Positions 1 to 8,201 of a stretch of 64,000 nt of DNA are shown here, one piece after another (the stretch's first letter is position 1; every line of letters begins with the position of its first letter). The DNA lies in the NCBI GenBank assembly GCA_947493695.1, contig CANLSF010000002.1, forward strand, positions 1,302,001 to 1,366,000. Reading direction: 5' to 3'. The DNA is from an uncultured Kiloniellaceae bacterium. Lineage in GTDB: Bacteria; Pseudomonadota; Alphaproteobacteria; Kiloniellales; Kiloniellaceae. Below the pieces are notes generated by a model. The model did no database searches and had not been told where the DNA came from. It worked only from the letters and a program-made list of their open reading frames with translations. The position numbers were made by a program, and so were the translations under genes.

Positions 1-9
1 ACCTCCCAG

Positions 10-87
10 TTTCAGTTGAAAGGCTTGACATGAGCTTGAGTTTCATTCAATCAGAAAGAATTGAAATAAGTTTCAGAAAAACTGAAA
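10..87 (+). promoter_or_regulatory. Candidate LysR-type operator upstream of the first gene
   Basis: Three TTTCA-based repeats lie in 78 bases. They are TTTCA-GT-TGAAA at 10-21, a TTTCATTC...CAGAAA copy at 41-56, and a perfect inverted repeat TTTCAG-N5-CTGAAA at 71-87. A TTGACA hexamer at 25-30 could be a -35 box, but no convincing -10 follows. Dyads of this kind are typical of LysR autoregulatory sites. If translation actually starts at base 30, part of this block would be coding, so the assignment is an inference. Confidence 0.4.
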
Positions 88-971
88 TGATTAAAACAGA
101 GATGCTGCGCGTCTTCGTCGAGGTTGCCCGCGCAGGCAATCTGGTCAGCGCTGCCGAAACCCTGGGGCGCGCCCCTTCAGCGGTGTCTATGACCTTGAAA
201 CAGCTCGAAGCACACCTCGGTCAGCCGTTGTTCGAATCAGAGCGAAAATCCCGCCTGACCGCGCTGGGCGCTTATGTCTTCGAGATGGCAAACCGGGAAC
301 TGGCTCATTTCGACAGAACTATCTCCGCCCTCACCGATTTTGCCAGCGCACGCAGAGGCGAGGTCCGGATCGCAGTGGTGCCGTCATTCGCGATGACCAT
401 ACTCCCGGAACTCGTATTGGAATTCACGGCGAACTCCCCCAACGTCAGGCTCGATATCCACGATATGGACAGCGCCTCTATCCATCGGGAGCTGGACCGC
501 GAACGTATCGATCTGGGTATCGTCTCCGATGCCCGACCGAGCACCGAGGTTAAGTTGGTTGAACTTGCCTCTGATCACTTCGGCGTCGTAATGCGGTCGG
601 ACAACCCCCTTGCCGGTCGGAAGAAGATATCCTGGAAGGCTCTGTCCGAAGCAGAACTCATTGCCAATCCGCTCTGCGAACGGATCGACGAAGCCACGTT
701 GCACACGGCACTCGAAAGTGCCCGCTTACGCGTTCACAACACCACGACGCTGCTAACGATGGTGCGTGCAGGTCTCGGTGTGACGCTCCTGCCAGAACTG
801 GTGTGCCGGCAAGCAGACTCGCAGATTACCTTTCGCGAACTCGCAAGTTCTGTCGCGCCCCGAAGAATCGACCTGATCAGCCGTGCACGGGATACACCGA
901 GCCCGGCAACCGCAGCCTTCGCCGAGTTTCTGATTGAGCGTATGACCGAACGGGCTGGAGCCTTCCTCTGA
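87..971 (+). CDS. LysR-family transcriptional regulator
   Basis: The N-terminus (about residues 5-65) is a classic LysR winged helix-turn-helix, with the recognition region AAETLGRAPSAVSMTLKQLE followed by LGQPLFESERKSRLT. The rest is a two-lobed periplasmic-binding-like effector domain starting near residue 90 (GEVRIAVVPSFA). At 294 aa it is of normal family length. The ATG at 87 places the HTH at the usual distance from the N-terminus but has no good ribosome site. The ATG at 30 has GAAAGG upstream and would add 19 residues, so the start is open. The TTTCAG/CTGAAA dyads in front suggest autoregulation. The gene ends just before a strong terminator. Its targets cannot be told, since the next genes are convergent and unrelated. 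Confidence 0.88.
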   Translation: MIKTEMLRVFVEVARAGNLVSAAETLGRAPSAVSMTLKQLEAHLGQPLFESERKSRLTALGAYVFEMANRELAHFDRTISALTDFASARRGEVRIAVVPSFAMTILPELVLEFTANSPNVRLDIHDMDSASIHRELDRERIDLGIVSDARPSTEVKLVELASDHFGVVMRSDNPLAGRKKISWKALSEAELIANPLCERIDEATLHTALESARLRVHNTTTLLTMVRAGLGVTLLPELVCRQADSQITFRELASSVAPRRIDLISRARDTPSPATAAFAEFLIERMTERAGAFL

Positions 972-1010
972 TTAACGAAGCTTCCTGATCCATGACCGTC
1001 AGGAGAAAAG

Positions 1011-1047
1011 AAAAACGCCTTGGCGGGCATCGCCAAGGCGTTTTTTT
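1011..1047 (+). terminator. Strong rho-independent terminator of the LysR gene
   Basis: The stem AAAAACGCCTTGGCG pairs with CGCCAAGGCGTTTTT across the 5-base loop GGCAT, followed by more T residues. Because both A and T tracts are present, it may also work on the minus strand for the DUF4440 gene ending at 1141. Confidence 0.92.
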
Positions 1048-1140
1048 ATGAAAACACTGAGTGCTTCCCACAGGGCACATGCCGCTATGGTGAGTCTCAG
1101 GTGATCTTGCATTCTCTGACGCGTCTTAATGCGATGGGCG

Positions 1141-1512
1141 CTAGGTCGCCGGGTTCGAGCTATTCCAGATGTCACGATGCCATTTCCAGGCGCCGTCCTC
1201 CTGCTTCCAGATGACAATGTATTTCCCATTGTCGGCGACAGTTCCATCCGCCGTCTTCAATAGGAACTCTCCAACCTGGATAGCTGTATCGCCATGCTCC
1301 TCCAGCTCTACGGTTTTAAGTTCTGCGCTGGCGATCCCCATATCGATCGCCCCTTGCCAGAACGCCATTATACTTTCGCGTCCGGATATCATAGCGGCGT
1401 TGGGCGGAAGTGCTTGCCCGGTTCTGGTGTAGACATCTGTCAATCGTGAGGCACTTCCGGCGCGCATCGCGGCTTCGAATTCACGATCAACAGCTTCAAT
1501 ATCTTCTCGCAT
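1141..1512 (-). CDS. DUF4440/SnoaL-like (NTF2 fold) protein, cytoplasmic paralogue
   Basis: This 123-residue protein starts MREDIEAVDREFEAA and carries the NTF2-like pattern of a helical N-terminus, GQALPPN, a GRESIMAFWQ segment and a C-terminal strand ending WHRDIWNSSNP. Such proteins bind small ligands or catalyse simple isomerase/hydrolase steps, and no specific reaction can be assigned here. It has no signal peptide. A ribosome site AAAGGA precedes the ATG. It lies 52 bases downstream of a close paralogue on the same strand (roughly two thirds identical by eye), and the two are probably co-transcribed and arose by tandem duplication. The likely terminator is the bidirectional hairpin at 1011-1047. 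Confidence 0.8.
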   Translation of the reverse strand: MREDIEAVDREFEAAMRAGSASRLTDVYTRTGQALPPNAAMISGRESIMAFWQGAIDMGIASAELKTVELEEHGDTAIQVGEFLLKTADGTVADNGKYIVIWKQEDGAWKWHRDIWNSSNPAT

Positions 1513-1564
1513 GGCTTTTCCTTTCAGACTTCTGAGGCATGTGTTTCCCGCTCGCCCGCCGAAC

Positions 1565-2023
1565 CTAATTGGCAGGATTCGAGCTGTTCCAGATATCGCG
1601 GTGCCACCGCCATTCGCCGTCCTCTTTCTTCCAGAAGATCATGAGCTTGCCCACGTCAGCTGTCGTGCCGTCCGCTGTTTTGAGCAGGTAGCGACCGATC
1701 TGAACCGCGCTATCGCCGAACTCTTCCAACTCAACCGTTTCAAGTTCGGCGGAGGCGATACCCGCGTCGACGGCACCCTGCCAGAAGACTTCCAGCGCTT
1801 CCCGGCCAGTGACGATTGGGCCGTTCGGGGGCAATGCCTGACCATCTTTTGTGTAAACGGCCGCCAGGCGAGACGCGTTGCCGGCCTTCAGAGCAGCTTC
1901 GAATTCGGCATCCACCGCTTCAATAGCCACCTTTGTGCTGCCGTGATGATCGGCCAATGCGGCAGGAGCTGAAAATGCTGAAAAGGCGAGTAATACTGCC
2001 AGGGTTAGGGATGCTGCGTTCAT
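1565..2023 (-). CDS. Secreted DUF4440/SnoaL-like protein
   Basis: The start at 2023 (MNAASLTLAVLLAFSAFSAP) is chosen because AAGGA lies just upstream and it begins a clean signal peptide ending near APAALA-DHH. Starting further upstream would bury the signal. The mature part (about 128 aa) is an NTF2-like domain with VYTKDGQALPPN, GREALEVFWQG and the closing WHRDIWNSSNP, all shared with the gene just downstream. The pair therefore represents one exported and one cytoplasmic copy of the same fold. Function is unknown. The divergent neighbour is an azoreductase, so an oxidative or xenobiotic stress role is possible but not shown. Confidence 0.8.
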   Translation of the reverse strand: MNAASLTLAVLLAFSAFSAPAALADHHGSTKVAIEAVDAEFEAALKAGNASRLAAVYTKDGQALPPNGPIVTGREALEVFWQGAVDAGIASAELETVELEEFGDSAVQIGRYLLKTADGTTADVGKLMIFWKKEDGEWRWHRDIWNSSNPAN

Positions 2024-2252
2024 TTTTGTTCCTTTCTGATTGCTACAGAATGAACTTGGCGATGTATCCGGGGAAAACGACAGCCGCCAACCGCTGTCCG
2101 CGGGAAACTGTCTCGCTTTCGAGACACTCCAGAGGCCCCGCAGCAGCCGAATGGAAGAAAAGCGGCACAGGGAGAGCCACCTGAATTGCACGGCAGACGT
2201 GGCACCAAACACGGTCTGACCTCGAACTCTGTCACTATTTCAGGAACTGGTT

Positions 2253-2840
2253 ATGACGACGATTTTACACCTTAACTCCAGCGGTCGCAGAAATGGCTCG
2301 GCATCGCGCCAACTCAGTGCCGCGCTTGTTGAAAAACTCATCGCACAAAATCCGGGCGCACGTGTGATCGAACGGGATGCTGCAACGGATGCTGAGTTTC
2401 TGGACGAGGACTGGGTTGTTGCAAACTTCACGCAAGCGGAGGAGCGCAGCGCACAACAGGGGGCACGGCTGCAGTATTCGCAAACACTTGTCGAGGAAGT
2501 GCAGGTTGCCGATATCATCGTGATCGGGACACCGATCTACAACTTTTCGATCTCCGGTGCTTTAAAGGCCTGGATCGATCAGATCTGCCGTCCGGGTCTT
2601 ACGTTCCGCGCCGAGCCTGACGGCTTCGTCGGATTGCTAGAGAACAAGAAGGTTTTCCTGGTGGTGACATCAGGCGGTACAGAGGTCAATGGGCCCATCG
2701 ATTTTGCGACCGGTTACATGCTTCACATTCTCGGCTTTCTCGGAATCACGGACGTGACCGTCATTGCCGCCGATACGATGGTTATGAATCCCGAACGCGC
2801 ACTCACGCGCGCGATGCAACAGATCGACACTGCGGTATAG
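2253..2840 (+). CDS. azoR: FMN-dependent NADH azoreductase
   Basis: This flavodoxin-fold protein of 195 aa, the usual AzoR size, opens TTILHLNSSGRRNGSASRQL, which is the FMN phosphate-binding loop after strand 1. The second hallmark, PIYNFSISGALKAWIDQICR, lies near residues 92-111 and contacts flavin and the dimer partner. The later VVTSGG segment near 139-144 is also typical. The family reduces azo bonds and quinones with NADH through FMN in the cytoplasm. AGGA precedes the ATG. It is divergent from the SnoaL-like pair over about 230 bases and ends before a perfect hairpin. Confidence 0.9.
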   Translation: MTTILHLNSSGRRNGSASRQLSAALVEKLIAQNPGARVIERDAATDAEFLDEDWVVANFTQAEERSAQQGARLQYSQTLVEEVQVADIIVIGTPIYNFSISGALKAWIDQICRPGLTFRAEPDGFVGLLENKKVFLVVTSGGTEVNGPIDFATGYMLHILGFLGITDVTVIAADTMVMNPERALTRAMQQIDTAV

Positions 2841-2854
2841 TCATCCATAGAAAT

Positions 2855-2891
2855 CCGAGCGCGGTGCCTCAGCTTGAATCACCGCGCTCGG
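2855..2891. terminator. Convergent hairpin between azoreductase and GAF regulator
   Basis: A perfect 12-bp stem CCGAGCGCGGTG / CACCGCGCTCGG encloses a 13-base loop, between two convergent genes that end at 2840 and 2951. The T content after the stem is modest on both strands (TTCAAT; ATTTCT), so it is probably a bidirectional terminator of moderate strength. Confidence 0.7.
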
Positions 2892-2950
2892 TTCAATCAG
2901 TTGAAGGAAAATCCCGGTCCGAACCGCGTCTCAACGGCGGTGTAAAAGCG

Positions 2951-3916
2951 TCAGTTTTTCCTGGTTGATATATCGAGCTTGTTCATTCGGCGATACAGCG
3001 TTGCACGGCCAACCTTCAATCGGCTCGCAGCCTGAGAAACATTGTTTCCAGTTTGCGCAAGCGCCTGCAATACGGCTGTGCGTTCCGCCTTTGCAAACCC
3101 GATATCGCTTTTCCCGTCACAAAGCAGATCGGATACAAGGCAAGGATCAATCGTGCCGCCGACACCCAGCAGGTATCTGCGGCGCGCGCCGCGGCTTGCG
3201 CCAACGACCAGATCGTCCTGATCCACTGCCAGGAGAGAATTTGCCTCAGAGGTTTCGTTCGACAGCATCAGGATGCGGGACTTCGGATAGGCAGCGCGGA
3301 AATTTGAAACCTCGATGTTCTGCGCAATTTGTGAAACCAGCGCAGCAATCATCGCGTTAAGAGCCGGGCTCTGATCGTATCTGGCCGACGAAACGCCAAG
3401 TGCGCCGATCAGGTTTCCGTCAGGTCCGAAAATCGGCGCATCAATGCAGCTGATGCCTGTATTGCGCGCCAGAAAATGCTCATCGCGATGGATGACGACC
3501 CGCCTCTTTTCTGTAAGACAGGTGCCGACGCCGTTTGTACCTTCCTCTTCCTCGCTCCAGTTCGTGCCTTGCCAAAACCCCCATTGCTTGAAGGTGTGCT
3601 CATCGACATCATTCAGCCGCTGGTCCATCACAATGCCTTCGGCGTCCGTAAACAAAACCGCACAGCCCGGCTTGCCGACAATGTTGAACAAGCGGTCGAG
3701 CCAGGGTGAGGCCAAAGTCATTGCCTCACCAAAGGTGTCGTGCCGCTGTCGCAGTTGATGCGAGGTAATGCGTTCGGGTGCCCGGCGCTTACCCGGATGC
3801 AGGCCGTGTTTTGAGAGGGATCGGGACCAGGACGCCGCGAGTCGCGACATCGCCGCCGCTTTCGAAGACGCCGCTGTTTCCAGAACCCTGTCGATATGCT
3901 GGCTGTGTCCGATCAC
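2951..3916 (-). CDS. GAF-Fis transcriptional regulator (AcoR-like without the AAA+ domain)
   Basis: This is 321 aa from a GTG preceded by GAGGTGA. Residues about 75-200 form a GAF sensor of the AcoR type (FNIVGKPGCAVLFTDAEGIV; NGVGTCLTE; APIFGPDGNLIGALGVSS). The C-terminus (about 280-318) is a Fis helix-turn-helix, ALAQTGNNVSQAASRLKVGR then ATLYRRMNKL. AcoR proteins normally have a sigma-54-interacting AAA+ module between these parts, with GAFTGA and Walker motifs. None is present, so it cannot open sigma-54 promoters by the standard mechanism. It is the last gene of a sulfurtransferase operon (10 bases after the rhodanese), which suggests it senses or controls that function. Confidence 0.83.
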   Translation of the reverse strand: MIGHSQHIDRVLETAASSKAAAMSRLAASWSRSLSKHGLHPGKRRAPERITSHQLRQRHDTFGEAMTLASPWLDRLFNIVGKPGCAVLFTDAEGIVMDQRLNDVDEHTFKQWGFWQGTNWSEEEEGTNGVGTCLTEKRRVVIHRDEHFLARNTGISCIDAPIFGPDGNLIGALGVSSARYDQSPALNAMIAALVSQIAQNIEVSNFRAAYPKSRILMLSNETSEANSLLAVDQDDLVVGASRGARRRYLLGVGGTIDPCLVSDLLCDGKSDIGFAKAERTAVLQALAQTGNNVSQAASRLKVGRATLYRRMNKLDISTRKN

Positions 3917-3925
3917 GTCATCACC

Positions 3926-4336
3926 TCACTTCGCAGAATTGACTTCAGAAAACTCAACGGGACCGCCCGCTGCTTCCCACGACGAAAACCCGTCTTTCAA
4001 GTGGCTGGCCTCGAAACCCATTTTTTGCAGCGATTGCAGCGTAAGCGCCGAACGCCAACCCGAGGCACAATGAAACAGGAACTTCTTATCCGTCTGGCCA
4101 AAGACCTTCTTGAAATAAGGACTTTCCGGATCTACCCAGAATTCAATCATCCCTCGAGGACAGTGAACGCTGCCCGGTATGCATCCCTTTCGCTGTCGTT
4201 CGCGGACATCCCGGATATCGACAATCACCAGATCCGGGTCGCCGAACATCTCAATCGCCTCCGGGGTTCCGATTTCCTCGACACCATGGCGCGCCTGAGC
4301 AACGAGCTCAGCGGAATTCATCTTCAGTTTCCGCAT
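3926..4336 (-). CDS. Single-domain rhodanese-like sulfurtransferase
   Basis: Start at 4336 (MRKLKMNSAELVAQAR) follows the upstream stop in the pattern TGA-A-ATG, indicating translational coupling. The 136-aa protein has the rhodanese fold: an early VIVDIRDVRERQRKGCIPGS, HCPRGMIEFW, and the active-site loop HCASGWRSAL, where the cysteine carries the persulfide. Family members shuttle sulfane sulfur from thiosulfate or persulfides to cyanide, thiols or partner proteins. A closely related copy lies at 37833-38231 with the same length and architecture. The gene sits between a two-domain sulfurtransferase and a GAF regulator, so it belongs to a small sulfur-transfer operon. The physiological donor and acceptor are unknown. 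Confidence 0.88.
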   Translation of the reverse strand: MRKLKMNSAELVAQARHGVEEIGTPEAIEMFGDPDLVIVDIRDVRERQRKGCIPGSVHCPRGMIEFWVDPESPYFKKVFGQTDKKFLFHCASGWRSALTLQSLQKMGFEASHLKDGFSSWEAAGGPVEFSEVNSAK

Positions 4337-4337
4337 T

Positions 4338-5171
4338 TCAGCTTTGCTCAACCGGCCGCGATGGACCCTGTTTCCATTCGGAAAAGGACCCGTCATAGAG
4401 ACTTGCTTCCACCCCGAGGACGTTCAGAGCCATCATGGGAACAGTGCCGGCGTAACCGGAACCACAGGAAGTGATGACGGGACGTGTCCGCCAATCGGGC
4501 GCAAGCCGGTCGAAAGCTTTCTCCATGTCGTCAGCCTCCAGAAAGAGACCGGTATCCGGATCTAACAGTTCATTGAAATGCACATGCAACGCGCCGGGAA
4601 TATGACCGCTGCGCGGATCTTTTGCTGTGCCTGCGTAGCTGATCGGGCCGCGCGCATCCATGTGGCACGATAGCGCTTTCCGCTCCTGTAGTTCTGCGAG
4701 GCTGACACGCACAGCACTATTGATCTGCGGCTGGAATGAACCTTGAGTTACTTCGGGCACATCCGTTGAAACTGCTAAGCCCCGGGCCTTCCAATATCCC
4801 CAGCCGCCGTTCAAGACGCGTACATTCGCAAAGCCCCAGTAGCGCATTGCCCACCAGACCCGACCAGCGAGCATATGAGCATAGTCATCATAGAGAACAC
4901 AGAGATCTCCATCCTTAACCCCTAACGACTTGAAGGCTGCAGCCGCAGCCTCCTGATCGCAGACAGGTGCAAGCCCGAGTGGCTGCTCTTGCGTCAGAAA
5001 ATCTCTGGTCCAATCGACAAAGATGGCTCCGGGAATATGGCCGTCCAGATACTCATCATGCAACGCACCGGCAGGCGATTTCCAGGTGCCGCGCACGTCG
5101 AATATCCGTACATCCTCGCGTCCAAGGAGATCGTGTAGTCCACCAGCGGAGATAATCGGAGAGGGGTTCAT
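4338..5171 (-). CDS. Two-domain thiosulfate/3-mercaptopyruvate sulfurtransferase
   Basis: The 277-aa protein has two rhodanese repeats. The N-terminal one (about 1-135: VRIFDVRG, GHIPGAIFVDW) is non-catalytic. The C-terminal one (about 150-270) has SGHIPGALHVHFNELL and the catalytic loop ITSCGSGYAGTV, a variant of the CG(S/T)G(V)TA loop of mercaptopyruvate sulfurtransferases. The family transfers sulfur from 3-mercaptopyruvate or thiosulfate to a thiol or cyanide acceptor. The loop cannot fully decide the substrate. GGAAGG precedes the ATG. It is the first gene of an operon with a rhodanese and a GAF-Fis regulator, and is divergent from an AraC-family gene that may control it. Confidence 0.87.
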   Translation of the reverse strand: MNPSPIISAGGLHDLLGREDVRIFDVRGTWKSPAGALHDEYLDGHIPGAIFVDWTRDFLTQEQPLGLAPVCDQEAAAAAFKSLGVKDGDLCVLYDDYAHMLAGRVWWAMRYWGFANVRVLNGGWGYWKARGLAVSTDVPEVTQGSFQPQINSAVRVSLAELQERKALSCHMDARGPISYAGTAKDPRSGHIPGALHVHFNELLDPDTGLFLEADDMEKAFDRLAPDWRTRPVITSCGSGYAGTVPMMALNVLGVEASLYDGSFSEWKQGPSRPVEQS

Positions 5172-5362
5172 TCAATGCCTTCCATGATTTATTTCTTCGC
5201 ATAGAGTCTCACAATCCCCATCTGCAGCCCATACACAGTTCCGACGTTGACATGGACAAAACCTTCACAGGGATGTTTCTATGATACAAATTACGCAGGT
5301 ATTTGAGTACCTTGAGTTGCCCGAACAACACTGAATTTGCCCATTCAGAATGGATTGACCTG

Positions 5363-6235
5363 ATGCAAACCGAAGCTTGCCTGACGCTTTCAGCGGAAAC
5401 ATCCGGCACCGAGGACCTTCCAGGTCTCGTTATTCAGCCTGAGATAGGCCCGCCACCGGATTATGCGATAGAGCTCTATCGCTTGTATCTGGCCACGCAC
5501 GAGGGCACTGCGTTGACGCTGGAAGGGCAAGAGATCACCCTGGGAAACGGACAGCTGCTGACTTTATCTCCCGGCGAAGACGTGAAGTTTGCGCAAGGGA
5601 CAAGGCTCCTCTCACTTGGCTTCCATCACGATTTCTTCTGCATCAGGGTACAGCGCGATGAGGTCTATTGTGACGGTGTTGTCTTCAACCGACTGACAGG
5701 CCTGCCTGTCGTGCCGTTCCCGAAGTCGGAACATGGAATTGTCGATGGGCGCTTTAAGGAGCTGACCAGTATCCTGAGGAACCCCAGTCCCTTCAGTCAT
5801 GACCGCGCACTGAATGTGCTGCGCGCGCTGCTGCTGCATGCGGCCGACTTCAAGTCCAGGTCTGTCGACGTAGGATTGCATGAAGTTCAGCAGATAAAAC
5901 AGCTTTCGCCCTTAGTTCTGAAATTCCAGCATTTGGTGGAGGAGACCTTCGCGCAAAGGAAGGAGGCCGGGTTTTACAGTGAAGCGCTTGGTGTAACCCT
6001 GTCCAAGCTAAACAGGCACGTCAAAGAGGAGCTCGGAAAAACTGTGATGCAGGTGGTGAACGAACGCCTAGCAGTTGAAGCTCGTGTCGCTCTCAGATCA
6101 GGAAAACGCTCAATCAAAGAGGTTGCTTTTGATCTTGGGTTCATCGATCCGCTTTACTTCTCCCGCTTTTTTCGCAAACAGTTCGGCAGATCGCCGTCAC
6201 AGTATTTTCAATCACCCATCCAGAACGAAGCCTGA
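5363..6235 (+). CDS. AraC-family transcriptional regulator
   Basis: The C-terminal 100 residues hold the double helix-turn-helix of AraC/XylS proteins, with GFYSEALGVTLSKLNRHVKE and the second motif SIKEVAFDLGFIDPLYFSRF followed by FRKQFGRSPSQY. The N-terminal 180 residues look like a cupin-type sensor (PPDYAIELYRLYLATHEGTA, LTLEGQEITLGNGQLLTLSP). The ATG at 5363 gives 290 aa. A TTG at 5303 could add 20 residues, and neither has a strong ribosome site. The gene is divergent from the sulfurtransferase operon over about 190 bases, so that operon is the most likely target. It is followed by more than 1 kb without genes. Confidence 0.87.
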   Translation: MQTEACLTLSAETSGTEDLPGLVIQPEIGPPPDYAIELYRLYLATHEGTALTLEGQEITLGNGQLLTLSPGEDVKFAQGTRLLSLGFHHDFFCIRVQRDEVYCDGVVFNRLTGLPVVPFPKSEHGIVDGRFKELTSILRNPSPFSHDRALNVLRALLLHAADFKSRSVDVGLHEVQQIKQLSPLVLKFQHLVEETFAQRKEAGFYSEALGVTLSKLNRHVKEELGKTVMQVVNERLAVEARVALRSGKRSIKEVAFDLGFIDPLYFSRFFRKQFGRSPSQYFQSPIQNEA

Positions 6236-7418
6236 AGCCACCGCTCGTTGCAGATTTGACAGCTTTTCGCGATCCGCACTCGCAAGGAATGGTGAAGCGG
6301 CCCGTGCGAGGTCCGTACGTATGTGAGAGAGTTTCTTACCGATCGCATGGTACAGCTAAAACAAGGCCCAGGGCCGAAAGAAAAAACGACCATGATGGCC
6401 GGTTAGTCTCGGCAAGCTTTTTGGATTACAAACGGCTGTACATACATCCGTGCCATGACATGCGATTGGATCTTCAGAAGCATCAAGGACATGACGCTCT
6501 ATCGTTAGACCGACCCTACACTGCCACTACCACTTTGCAGGCAAAACACCTGATATCGGCAATGTGTGAGCGTCAGAGGATTCGACATCGATGCTCAGAT
6601 CGAGTATCGCAGCTAGCTCTCCCATACGACACAGAGCCTCCGAATGGTTTGAACCTGAGTGGCTCAAAGCGAAGAGTACTTAATGAGACAATAATCATGC
6701 CCAAATGGGAAAACATTGAGCTGCAATAGTTTGGGTATTCCAAAATTCGAAAACTACCAGTGCGTAAACTTTTTCGACACTCCGTTTCCACGGCGGTTCA
6801 CAGTGTAATCAATGATGAAGACCTCGATTTCTAAAGGAATGCTAAATCCCTCTTAGCGCATAAAAATTTACCATCTTTGACAAACTTTGAAGAGTTTTCT
6901 GCTCTGCATGAGCAAAAGCGAACAAAACGCATGCAACGCATGCATTGCAACTCTAAAATGCGATCGAGAACATCTGATCCATCAGAAACAGTTATCCAGC
7001 GAATGTCGCCAACCTGTATGCCAGACTGGTGAGCATTCTGATACTCGCCACGAACGCACTAAAGGCCGCTGGGTTACAACCACCTTTCTATGAAGCGCAC
7101 AAAGCTACCAGGCTACACGAGATCCACCTTCTCTCTTAACTGAATACTGAAACGGGAGTTGACTACTCGTCAACACTTTGGACGCTAACGCTGTTTGAAG
7201 CACCCTCCGACAGGAGCCTTAAGTGATTCACGCGCAATAAGCCTACCCTGCAGTCACATTGAAGAGTGGTGCGAGGTATCTTCGCATTCGAACTACAAAC
7301 GTGTCGAAATCCACTCCACCTCCTGCTGCGGTGACGTCAAGACGAAAGCTTATGGTGCCGCGTAGAATTGCGAGGCTATGATAGCAACCCTCAATGGCAA
7401 GGAGAGAATTGAATGACG
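6236..7418. other. 1.2-kb stretch without a recognisable gene
   Basis: Open frames here are short, overlap in all directions and show no domain, signal peptide or good ribosome site. The sequence from about 6650 to 7400 is visibly more A+T-rich than its surroundings. A tandem duplication of ACGCATGCA occurs near 6927-6945. No tRNA, transposase remnant or terminator was recognised. It marks the left edge of the YcaO/peroxidase locus and could be a decayed acquisition scar. Confidence 0.5.
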
Positions 7419-7919
7419 TTATCCGAACCAGATGTTTGAAATTCGCTTTGCAGCATCGTGCTCAATATTTACCCGATCAGGCACAAAATCTTCTTCTATA
7501 GAGTCACCTTGCGCGTAACATCGAACCGGACGCCCTATGAGGTCTCTGATCAACGCGGGCATCATGGAAACCGACATTAATGCGGCCGTTGGTATCGGTT
7601 GTGCATTTGATACGGACTCTTCTGTCCAGTCTAACTGGGGAACCGGCGCGCCTATCCAAAGTCTGAACCCAAGTGTTCCAACAATGCCATGACTAAGCGA
7701 TTGCCAATCTGGGTCAGAGATAGCAATCGCATTGACCTGAGAAGTCGGTGCTCCACACCATTGCGGAGCCATAATAGGCCCCAATACGTTCCCGCTCGCG
7801 CAAATGTTCTGAACACCGATTTTCCTAAGGTTCGCTTCGTCGTGCGATAGTGTTCTTGGCAGAATTTCAGGATGGCATTGCACCGTGCCGTCTTGTTTGT
7901 AAATCACCACGATATCCAC
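7419..7919 (-). CDS. Protein with peptidase-inhibitor I78-like C-terminus
   Basis: This 166-aa frame starts at a GTG with a strong GGAGG eight bases upstream. The last 40 residues fit the I78 inhibitor pattern: LIGRPVRCYAQGDSIEEDFV followed by PDRVNIEHD and a terminal I..IWFG, corresponding to the family's R-P-x-R...PG...D(Y/F)RPDR(L/V)N(I/V)..D...I...(C)G. The N-terminal 120 residues contain GVQNICASGNVLGPIMAPQW and are unfamiliar. There is no signal peptide, although most I78 proteins are exported. I78 proteins inhibit serine peptidases of the subtilisin and elastase types. It is divergent from the YcaO gene and is probably part of that locus, perhaps as an immunity- or protease-control protein. 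That role is speculation. Confidence 0.6.
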   Translation of the reverse strand: MDIVVIYKQDGTVQCHPEILPRTLSHDEANLRKIGVQNICASGNVLGPIMAPQWCGAPTSQVNAIAISDPDWQSLSHGIVGTLGFRLWIGAPVPQLDWTEESVSNAQPIPTAALMSVSMMPALIRDLIGRPVRCYAQGDSIEEDFVPDRVNIEHDAAKRISNIWFG

Positions 7920-8201
7920 TCGTTAATCCTCCACGAATAACCGCGACCTCAAACCTAGGCCGTATTCATCGATACCTGAGCAAGTGTGATTTAAACGTGA
8001 TCGCCCCCTACTACCCATGGAAGAAATTCCAAATCACAAAGAGTAAGAAAGTTTACCGTCTTGGTTTCAAAGCTGTGACGAGAACGACCGTAAAAGGTGA
8101 TTATCTTTTGCATATGCGATCTGATACTGCGAAAATATATGTGTTACCACAGCCAATGGTGACAGCCCGCTGCTCTAAACTATGTGCTTTGGGGGATGGC
8201 G

